Shown piece after piece: positions 57,441 through 64,000 of a stretch of DNA of 64,000 nucleotides. The DNA comes from Acinetobacter sp. ANC 4178 (GTDB taxonomy: Bacteria; Pseudomonadota; Gammaproteobacteria; Pseudomonadales; Moraxellaceae). A program made the translations under genes and the position numbers. Position 1 is the stretch's first letter; every line of letters starts with the position of its first letter. The notes beneath the pieces were generated by a model that was not told the origin of the DNA, did no database searches, and saw only the letters and a list, made by a program, of their open reading frames with translations. The stretch spans positions 22,311-86,310 of the forward strand of contig NZ_SJOD01000009.1 in assembly GCF_004331175.1 (NCBI RefSeq), in the 5' to 3' direction.

Positions 57441-59849
57441 TCAAGCACGTGCTTTCGGGTTTTTTCTTTTCTTTGATGCAGTTGCATCAAAAGGACGTTT
57501 CTCACCTGTTTCACGCGGCGGCAAACCTGTATGCTGCGTTAAAATCTGACCACGTTCAGGACGTTTTTTCGTATTCGATGGGCGAGATTGATTTTTCGCT
57601 TGTTGATTACGACTCTCGCCATTACGTTTTTGTGAATCACCATCCACGGTTGAGTTTTTCTTACGAGCAGACTGATACTGACCTTCTGTCCCTTGCGGTT
57701 GATAGGTTGGAATCAAATGCTGTTTTGAATTACCAATCAAATCTTGGCGACCCATTTCTTTTAAAGCTTCACGTAATAATGGCCAGTTGTTTGGATCATG
57801 ATAACGCAAGAATGCTTTGTGCAAACGACGTCGCTTCTCACCTTTCACAATATCAACATCTTCGGTATATCGCGCCACTTTGGCTAATGGGTTTTTACCC
57901 GTGTGGTACATGGTGGTCGCTGTCGCCATTGGTGATGGATAGAAGGTCTGCACCTGATCGGCACGGAAACCATTCTTTTTCAACCAAATCGCCAAATTCA
58001 TCATGTCATATTCGGTTGTACCCGGATGCGCTGCAATAAAGTACGGAATGAGATACTGTTCTTTACCTGCTTCTTTACTGAAACGATCAAACATTTGTTT
58101 GAAACGATCATAGGTCCCGATGCCCGGTTTCATCATCTTCGACAATGGACCTTTTTCGGTATGTTCAGGGGCAATTTTTAAATAACCACCGACATGATGT
58201 TGTACCAATTCTTTAACATACTCAGGATTTAACACCGCCAAGTCATAGCGTAAACCTGAACCAATCAGAATCTTTTTGATACCTTTAAGGGCACGTGCTT
58301 TACGGTATAACTGCGTTAAAGGTGCATGATCGGTATGTAAGTTTTGACAAACACCCGGATACACACAGGATGGTTTACGACAGTTCTTTTCAATTTCAGG
58401 ATCTTTACAATGCAAACGGTACATATTTGCAGTTGGGCCGCCTAAGTCAGAAATAATGCCGGTAAAACCTGGCGCAGTATCACGAATCTTTTCAACTTCA
58501 CGTAAAATTGATTCTTCAGAACGGTTTTGAATAATACGCCCTTCATGTTCTGTAATCGAACAGAAGGTACAACCGCCAAAACAACCACGCATGATATTGA
58601 CAGAGAATTTGATCATATCAAATGCAGGGAAACGTGCATCACCATAAGCAGGATGTGGCAGACGTGCATAAGGCAAATCAAACACATAGTCCATTTCTTC
58701 CGTCGTTAACGGAATCGGTGGGGCATTTAACCAAACATCACGCTCGCCATGCTTTTGTACCAAAGCACGTGCATTTCCCGGATTGGTTTCAAGGTGTAAA
58801 ATACGGTTGGCATGGGCATATAAGACTGGATCATCTGCCACCGCTTCAAATGCTGGCAAACGGATTACAGCCAGTTCACGTGGCGGTAATTTATGTTTAA
58901 TCGCCTTTGAAGACGGCTGTAATTGCACAATTTGTGTATCAGGATCGAGTTGATCCCCTTCACGGATAATTGGATTGGCAACAATTTCTTTTTGGAAATT
59001 TTGGTATTGGGTTAAAGAATTACCCTTATCTTTTTCAATTTCACAACCATCTAAATCTTCAGTCATCACATAAGGATTAATGATCGGATCAACACGACCT
59101 ACGGTATCCACATCATTCGATGCAATTTCTACAAATTTAGCTTTAGATGGACGGTTTAACTTATTCACGATAAATGCCGTACCGCGAACATCGGTAATTT
59201 CGTGAATTTTTTCGCCGCGTGCTAAACGATGCATGACTTCAGTAATTGAACGCTCACCGTTACCGTACATCAAAAGGTCCGCTTTTGAGTCCATCAACAC
59301 TGAACGACGAACTTTATCTGACCAATAGTCATAATGTGCAATACGACGTAAAGACGCTTCAATTCCACCTAACAATACAGGTACATCTGGAAATGCTTCA
59401 CGCACACGTTGGCAATAGACGGTTGCTGCACGGTCTGGACGTTTATTGGGTAAATTATCTGGTGAATAGGCATCATCTGAACGAATCTTACGATCTGCCG
59501 TATAACGGTTAATCATCGAATCCATGTTCCCTGCGGTCACACCCCAAGCGATATTGGGCTTACCCAAAACGCGGAAGGCTTCAACATTGGTCCAATCGGG
59601 CTGTGCGATAATACCAACACGGAAACCTTGCGCCTCTAAAGTACGACCAATAATGCCCGAACAAAATGATGGATGATCGATATAAGCATCTCCACACACC
59701 AAAATAAAGTCGCAACTATCCCAACCGAGTTGATCCATTTCCTCGCGCGACATCGGCAAAAATGGCGCAGGTTCAAAGCATGACGCCCAATATTTGTCGT
59801 AATCAAACAACGCTATTGGCGCAGTCTGCATGGTATAAGCAGTAGACAT
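57441..59849 (-). CDS. ygiQ: YgiQ family radical SAM protein
   Basis: An 802-residue radical SAM enzyme: N-terminal B12-binding-like domain, then the [4Fe-4S] motif CFGGCTFC in [17 protein letters not shown] (residue ~385), followed by a cysteine-rich insert, and the C-terminal DUF3362 region. After about residue 720 comes a lysine/arginine/serine-rich disordered tail ([17 protein letters not shown]), longer than in many homologues. Function is unknown; substrate modification of an RNA or protein is suspected. Start at 59849 (MSTAYTMQT), GAGAA before it. Confidence 0.85.
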   Translation of the reverse strand: MSTAYTMQTAPIALFDYDKYWASCFEPAPFLPMSREEMDQLGWDSCDFILVCGDAYIDHPSFCSGIIGRTLEAQGFRVGIIAQPDWTNVEAFRVLGKPNIAWGVTAGNMDSMINRYTADRKIRSDDAYSPDNLPNKRPDRAATVYCQRVREAFPDVPVLLGGIEASLRRIAHYDYWSDKVRRSVLMDSKADLLMYGNGERSITEVMHRLARGEKIHEITDVRGTAFIVNKLNRPSKAKFVEIASNDVDTVGRVDPIINPYVMTEDLDGCEIEKDKGNSLTQYQNFQKEIVANPIIREGDQLDPDTQIVQLQPSSKAIKHKLPPRELAVIRLPAFEAVADDPVLYAHANRILHLETNPGNARALVQKHGERDVWLNAPPIPLTTEEMDYVFDLPYARLPHPAYGDARFPAFDMIKFSVNIMRGCFGGCTFCSITEHEGRIIQNRSEESILREVEKIRDTAPGFTGIISDLGGPTANMYRLHCKDPEIEKNCRKPSCVYPGVCQNLHTDHAPLTQLYRKARALKGIKKILIGSGLRYDLAVLNPEYVKELVQHHVGGYLKIAPEHTEKGPLSKMMKPGIGTYDRFKQMFDRFSKEAGKEQYLIPYFIAAHPGTTEYDMMNLAIWLKKNGFRADQVQTFYPSPMATATTMYHTGKNPLAKVARYTEDVDIVKGEKRRRLHKAFLRYHDPNNWPLLREALKEMGRQDLIGNSKQHLIPTYQPQGTEGQYQSARKKNSTVDGDSQKRNGESRNQQAKNQSRPSNTKKRPERGQILTQHTGLPPRETGEKRPFDATASKKRKNPKARA

Positions 59850-60122
59850 GGCTAGCAATTCTCGGCTGGCAGATGGAAGATCCAAAATAGATCAAAGATG
59901 AAAGCCGATCATTTTACCATGAATTAGATTCATCTTGCTTGATTAAAATATATACAAAAACAAGCATCTAAAAATTTATGTTTATTGTGAAATCAAAATC
60001 ATGCAGATTAAACCTCTGCATGTTGATGCGGCTGTCTGAGATCATTTAACCACCACCCTTTCTATCGCCTTGGCTTCAATCAGGTGGTGTTTAAAATCAA
60101 CTTTTCTTTCACGCAGTTTAGA
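59850..60122. other. Intergenic region YgiQ / AAHS transporter
   Basis: About 270 bp containing the YgiQ promoter and the end of the transporter transcript. No terminator or other feature that I can support. Confidence 0.4.
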
Positions 60123-61496
60123 TCATGAGCTTGCGATTGAACGCTTTGCTGTCTCTAAGTTTGGCTGCTCTTGTTGCGTACTACCATCCACAGAAACTTT
60201 TAAATTCACCATAAATACCGCTAAGGCAGCAATAATGCCGGGAATCGCAATCACCAAAAAATTCATTTGATGTGGCAACTGTAAGGTCAATAATGCACCA
60301 GTCAAAATAGGACCTACAATCGCGCCAATCCGCCCAATGCCTGATGCCCAGCCCATGCCTGTCGAACGAACTGCGGTTGGGTAAAACTGTGCCACGAAGG
60401 TGTAGAGTAAAATTTGTGAGCCAATAGTTGCCGCACCTGCCACTGCAATCAGCGTATACAACACCGCCTGTGGGCTATTAAAACCGAGTAAAATCAAAGC
60501 TAAAGCACCGACAGTAAACATAATACTCAGTACGGGTTTTAGGTGGAAACGATCTGCCAAAGCACCGCCACCAATCGCACCGACCATGCCACCAATATTC
60601 AAGGCAAACAAGAACAACATACTGGCACCCAGTGAATAGCCTGCTTGAATCATCAATTTTGGCAACCAACTACCCAGTGCATAAACCATCAGTAAGCACA
60701 TGAAAAAGGCAACCCAGAACATCAGAGTACTGAACAGTCGTCCTTGCTGGAATAAGGCACGTAAAGGTGCTTCATCACCTGCGATGCCGTCATTCAACAC
60801 AAATCGTGTTTCCGCATTTATGTGTTGTTCAGGGCTGATTTTTTGCACAATCTCAGCCACTTGCGCTGTTTCGCCTTTTTTGGTTAAGAACATTAAAGAT
60901 TCGGGTAAAAACTTCCAAATGATGGGTAAAGCCACAAACGGAATCCCTGCAATAAAGAACATGATTTTCCAGCCGTAATCTGTTACCAGCCATGCCCCCA
61001 ATAAAGCGGAAGTCATACCACCAATGGCGTATCCACTAAACATAACGGCAACCAAAGTGCTACGAATACGTTTCGGTGCATATTCGGTCATCAAGGCAAC
61101 CACATTCGGCATCACTCCTCCAATGCCCAGTCCTGCCAGAAATCTTAAAATACCAAATTCAACAGGTGAGGAAGCAAAGGCACCTAAAAAAGTAAATCCA
61201 CTAAAGATTGCTACACAAATCATAATGGTTTTTTTACGCCCTAATTTATCTGACAGCGTCCCAAAACTCATAGCACCAAACATCATGCCAAACAATGCCG
61301 TACTGGCGAGTAAACCTGCTTGTACCGCACTCAGCCCCCACTCTTGCATCAATAAAGGCAAGGCAACGCCATAAATGACTAAATCATAACCATCAAAAAT
61401 AATAATCAATAAACACCAAATCAAAACACTCCAATGAAAAGGAGTAAATTTGGCTTCATCAACCAGCGTATTTATATTTAAAGTTTGTGTGCTCAC
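60123..61496 (-). CDS. AAHS-family aromatic acid:proton symporter
   Basis: A 457-residue, 12-helix MFS carrier of the aromatic acid/H+ symporter group (BenK/PcaK/VanK/MucK type). Seen: FDGYDLVIYGVALPLLM (the DGXD motif in helix 1), GTLSDKLGRKKTIM (motif A), FLAGLGIGGVMPNVVALMTEYAPKRIRS, and PTAVRSTGMGWASGIGR. It imports benzoate-, hydroxybenzoate- or vanillate-like acids. No ring-cleavage genes are nearby, so the substrate is unknown. Confidence 0.85.
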   Translation of the reverse strand: MSTQTLNINTLVDEAKFTPFHWSVLIWCLLIIIFDGYDLVIYGVALPLLMQEWGLSAVQAGLLASTALFGMMFGAMSFGTLSDKLGRKKTIMICVAIFSGFTFLGAFASSPVEFGILRFLAGLGIGGVMPNVVALMTEYAPKRIRSTLVAVMFSGYAIGGMTSALLGAWLVTDYGWKIMFFIAGIPFVALPIIWKFLPESLMFLTKKGETAQVAEIVQKISPEQHINAETRFVLNDGIAGDEAPLRALFQQGRLFSTLMFWVAFFMCLLMVYALGSWLPKLMIQAGYSLGASMLFLFALNIGGMVGAIGGGALADRFHLKPVLSIMFTVGALALILLGFNSPQAVLYTLIAVAGAATIGSQILLYTFVAQFYPTAVRSTGMGWASGIGRIGAIVGPILTGALLTLQLPHQMNFLVIAIPGIIAALAVFMVNLKVSVDGSTQQEQPNLETAKRSIASS

Positions 61497-61742
61497 GCTT
61501 CACCTCCAACTTGTGAAATCATCCCAAAATAGACTTACACAATGCGGTAAAGCTGCTTTATTGTCCAAAACCGATTGCATATATAGATATGCCACAAAGG
61601 TATACAATTACTTCATTATTCATGCTTTTATGATCTTTAAGATATAAGTATGCGAACCCGACACAAGGTCTTAACAAAGTTTGACTGGGAAAACATGCCA
61701 TAAATGGTTAATTTAAATACAAGAATAAAAAATGGAACCCTC
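61497..61742. promoter_or_regulatory. Divergent promoter region AAHS / FMN reductase
   Basis: About 245 bp between divergent genes. AT-rich; contains a block of short repeats of ATA near 61575-61600 (catatatagatatgcc) that could be an operator. No clear -35/-10 chosen. Confidence 0.4.
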
Positions 61743-62279
61743 ATGCTTATATATCTTATTATTGGTAGCATCCGAGAAGGCCGCACAGCCATTAAAGTTG
61801 CGCAGTGGAGCATGGATTGTATTTCTGATTTTGCCCTGCATGACATCCATATCGAACTGATTGATTTAAAACATTGGGATTTAGCTTTGTTTTCAGGTTC
61901 GCATCCGCCTGCCACGGGCATTTATGATCAACCCAAACAACAACAATGGGCAGATAAAATGGCCTTAGCCGATGCCTTTATTTTTATTAGCCCTGAATAT
62001 AATCATGGTTATAGCCCTGCCCTTAAAAATGCCTTAGATTATCTAGGCAAAGAGTGGCAAGGCAAACCTGCTGCATTTATTGGTTATGGTACGACCAATG
62101 GCTCTCGCTCCATCAGCCAAATCCGTCAAGTGACATTAAGTTTAGGCATGGTTGATCCCAATGCAGTGTTGGAAATTCGGGATATTTTTAAACGCAATAA
62201 AGAAGAAACCTTTACAGCAAATGAGTTTGAAATCGATGGATTAAAGCAAATATTAAATAAACTGATCAAATATCAATGA
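61743..62279 (+). CDS. NAD(P)H-dependent FMN reductase family protein
   Basis: A 178-residue flavodoxin-like oxidoreductase (chromate/quinone/azo-reductase type). Seen: LIIGSIREGRTA (FMN phosphate loop), FISPEYNHGYSPALKNALDYL and the GYGTTNGSRSISQIRQ block. Two-electron reduction of quinones or supply of FMNH2 is expected. Start at 61743 (MLIYLIIGS), GGA 7 nt upstream; a longer frame begins at 61704. Confidence 0.88.
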   Translation: MLIYLIIGSIREGRTAIKVAQWSMDCISDFALHDIHIELIDLKHWDLALFSGSHPPATGIYDQPKQQQWADKMALADAFIFISPEYNHGYSPALKNALDYLGKEWQGKPAAFIGYGTTNGSRSISQIRQVTLSLGMVDPNAVLEIRDIFKRNKEETFTANEFEIDGLKQILNKLIKYQ

Positions 62280-62326
62280 TAAAGCCAATTATGTATGATC
62301 ATCTGTGTTCGATGATATTTTCCACT

Positions 62327-62361
62327 TCCAAGAAATCCTGCATCCAACAGAATTTCTTGGA
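62327..62361. repeat. 10-bp perfect inverted repeat
   Basis: TCCAAGAAAT (62327-62336) / ATTTCTTGGA (62352-62361), 15-nt loop, in the convergent gap between the FMN reductase and the orphan gene. No T-tract on either side. Could be an unusual terminator or regulator site. Confidence 0.5.
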
Positions 62362-62419
62362 CACGACACTCACTAAATTCACGTACGTCTAAAACGTTCA
62401 AATGATGATAAAAACTCAA

Positions 62420-62947
62420 TCAAGATGGGCACGGCATTGCCGAAACGCTTACATAATTTTTTTCAGATTCAATCACCGCAGCAGATCGCTCAAATGCTTT
62501 CGTTACAATCTCACCGATCAAACTCTCTTCTAATTGGGCTGTAGCCAACCTTGCAGCAAATCCTAGATGAAAATCTAACAGCCAATTTGGAGGGGGTTTA
62601 GGCAATGGTAGTCTTCGAAGATCAATCTGAGAGGTTAACCAAGGTATTTTTTTGGGCCACCTTGAATAAGTCGGACACCAATCATCCAGATCATCTAGAA
62701 TAGAATTGGAATTCAATCCAAAACGGTTTGCAAACCAAGCCATCTGTATAAATTCAGAGGCAACCAGTGCACCCCATTCTGAAGGCGGTAATTGTTGTGA
62801 ACTCACTACAACTGGCGAATGTTTACCAATGATCCAAGTTTCAGCAGACGGGCAAGTAAAACGCGGTATAACGATGTCATAAATGGTCGGATTTCGCTGT
62901 GCGATAATGGCGAGTAATCTTGAATTCAGTGTTAATGTCGTTGCCAT
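62420..62947 (-). CDS. Orphan hypothetical protein
   Basis: 175 residues, cytosolic by appearance, with a proline/tryptophan-rich middle (LRRLPLPKPPPNWLLDF) and no domain I recognise. The ATG follows GAGGCTATTCTC, a fair ribosome site. It sits alone between the FMN reductase and about 0.9 kb of gene-free DNA beside the rRNA operon. No function can be assigned. Confidence 0.6.
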   Translation of the reverse strand: MATTLTLNSRLLAIIAQRNPTIYDIVIPRFTCPSAETWIIGKHSPVVVSSQQLPPSEWGALVASEFIQMAWFANRFGLNSNSILDDLDDWCPTYSRWPKKIPWLTSQIDLRRLPLPKPPPNWLLDFHLGFAARLATAQLEESLIGEIVTKAFERSAAVIESEKNYVSVSAMPCPS

Positions 62948-63835
62948 GAGAATAGCCTCATCTTACTGACTTCAAAAATAAAAATCTTTAAAGAAAGTTC
63001 ATATCGTCTCATAACCAACTCCTTAAGTTGATGTTTAAGAGGTCATGTTGTCATAACCTCTTTGAGAATAATGCGGTGCAATAATAAGGGACTCCTTTGT
63101 TAATTTTTTTAATTCTGAAAGATATAACGCTTTCGTTTAAATCGTTCTAGACCTCCTCGTTTTCTTGCGCATTATCATCGAATCTTAGATTTTTAATGTG
63201 ATGACCTTCCCAAGTGATGTATTCCTCCGCAAATTAAACAAATAATGACTTATCCCGAATCTAAGTAAAATTACTGAACACGATAGATCTTTGCAAATTC
63301 ATACGTTCCTTATATTGAAAAATTTTCCTGTTGAGTAACTTTATTGTGTACTGAAAGATTGAGGGTTTTTCCATACATCCAATCCAAGCATTTCATCTCA
63401 GTCTTTTTAAATTGTTTACCTTTCAATCAAGACAAAATTACTATAGAACGCAGGCATACCTGAGTCAAAGTTAGATCATGACTGGGTTTTAGAAATATCT
63501 GTGATCAACTTATATTAATACAGATGAAACATGCCATATAACCCAATAATTGACGGTATTATTTTAAATTTGTTTACATTTCAAACAATATTTTTTAAAA
63601 CATTAGGTTTATAAAACCAAATCGCATTTTAAAAATATCCCAGACTGCATCGTTAGAAGCATCTCAAAATAGGCTTAACCTCTAGAGAGGCGGATTCAGA
63701 CTCAGTACAACAATAAACTCTCAGCTTAAGCTTCAGCTACCAGCAAATCATTTTTACTAATTCATCTTCCTGCCCATTACGATGGTTTATCAGGGTCTGT
63801 GCGTGTGGAAATAAAGTATTATTTTCCAGATAGAG
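62948..63835. other. Gene-free AT-rich region beside the rRNA operon
   Basis: About 890 bp, no credible ORF, tRNA or IS. Small dyads: CAGG-CATA-CCTG near 63452, CCTCTAGAGAGG near 63681, and a TGGAAATAA/TTATTTTCCA hairpin near 63806-63829 that could be a second rRNA-operon terminator. Confidence 0.5.
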
Positions 63836-63869
63836 AAACACCCCCTGATCTGATGACCAGGGGGTGTTT
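63836..63869 (-). terminator. rRNA operon terminator
   Basis: Strong 12-bp stem AAACACCCCCTG (63836-63847) / CAGGGGGTGTTT (63858-63869), 10-nt loop. On the minus strand it begins 10 nt after the 5S 3' end and ends in TTT. Confidence 0.88.
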
Positions 63870-63878
63870 GAATAATGA

Positions 63879-63992
63879 GCTGGCGATGACTTACTCTCAC
63901 ATGGGTAACCCCACACTACCATCAGCGCTAAGAGGTTTCACTTCTGAGTTCGGGAAGGGATCAGGTGGTTCACTCTTGCTATTGTCGCCAGC
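63879..63992 (-). rRNA. rrf: 5S ribosomal RNA
   Basis: About 114 nt on the minus strand. The terminal stem GCTGGCGAC / GTC(A)TCGCCAGC pairs at both ends, and the conserved loop-B/C block CCCGAACTCAGAAGTGAAAC is visible. It closes a 16S-23S-5S operon; the 23S gene must lie just beyond the right edge. Confidence 0.95.
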
Positions 63993-64000
63993 ACAACTGT

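Noticed and set aside
57449..58039. Plus-strand open frame of 196 codons
   Set aside because: Antisense to the 3' part of the YgiQ gene, no start signal.
63737..63922. Minus-strand 61-codon frame
   Set aside because: Starts inside the 5S rRNA and runs through the rRNA terminator.

Overview
The window reads as a chromosomal segment of Acinetobacter (Moraxellaceae, Gammaproteobacteria). This rests on its roughly 40 % GC AT-leaning codon use, several gene orders I associate with the genus or with pseudomonads (dksA-gluQ; xerD-dsbC-hom-thrC; pilS-pilR; lptF-lptG beside pepA-holC; glnK-amtB beside ubiK-comM; nrdR-ribD-methyltransferase-ribE), and several hypothetical proteins of a kind I know only from this genus. 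The species cannot be fixed from the sequence alone. I see no prophage, insertion sequence, integron, CRISPR array or tRNA; nearly everything is core chromosome.

Layout. 1-3.5 kb: the end of thiC, then nudF, cpdA, dksA and gluQ on the plus strand. 3.6-8.8 kb: ftsW-murD and the feoA-feoB-Cys-rich iron(II) uptake operon on the minus strand, the latter behind a promoter with a Fur-like box. 8.9-13.4 kb: xerD, a lipoprotein DsbC, hom and thrC. 13.4-16.1 kb: two poorly characterised genes and pbpG. 16.3-20 kb: a GacA-like regulator and the pilSR two-component pair. 20-25 kb: ctpA, gpmI, lptG, lptF. 25-28 kb: pepA, holC and two hypotheticals. 28-32.3 kb: dedA, then an overlapping nrdR-ribD-DNA adenine methyltransferase-ribE operon. 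32.4-37.1 kb: a nitrogen block (amtB, glnK, a TorF-like porin) interleaved with ubiK and comM; glnK and the porin each have a sigma-54 type promoter. 37.2-38.3 kb: a gene-poor AT-rich kilobase before an OprD-family porin. 39.7-50 kb: ppa, a MAPEG protein, fadD, parC, an MFS transporter, a TRIC channel, ychJ and a TerC/CBS protein. 50-62.3 kb: LOG protein, PiT-like permease, DHA2 transporter, GH25 lysozyme-like protein, dinB, RidA protein, DUF2726 protein, YgiQ radical SAM protein, AAHS transporter and FMN reductase. 62.4-64 kb: one orphan gene, about 0.9 kb without genes, and the 5S rRNA that closes an rRNA operon read on the minus strand.

How it fits together. Most genes are housekeeping: peptidoglycan and division (ftsW, murD, pbpG, ctpA), LPS export (lptFG), threonine and riboflavin synthesis, and DNA maintenance (xerD, holC, parC, dinB). 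The regulatory layer is more interesting. A DNA adenine methyltransferase, probably the AamA orthologue, is translationally coupled between riboflavin genes under NrdR, and a GAATTC site sits on the predicted start point of that operon. The sigma-54 promoters suggest that an outer-membrane porin belongs with the ammonium-uptake genes. A gene-free gap at 57.1-57.4 kb holds a promoter-like and terminator-like pair that could define a small RNA. Nothing found amounts to a clearly new defence or mobile system.
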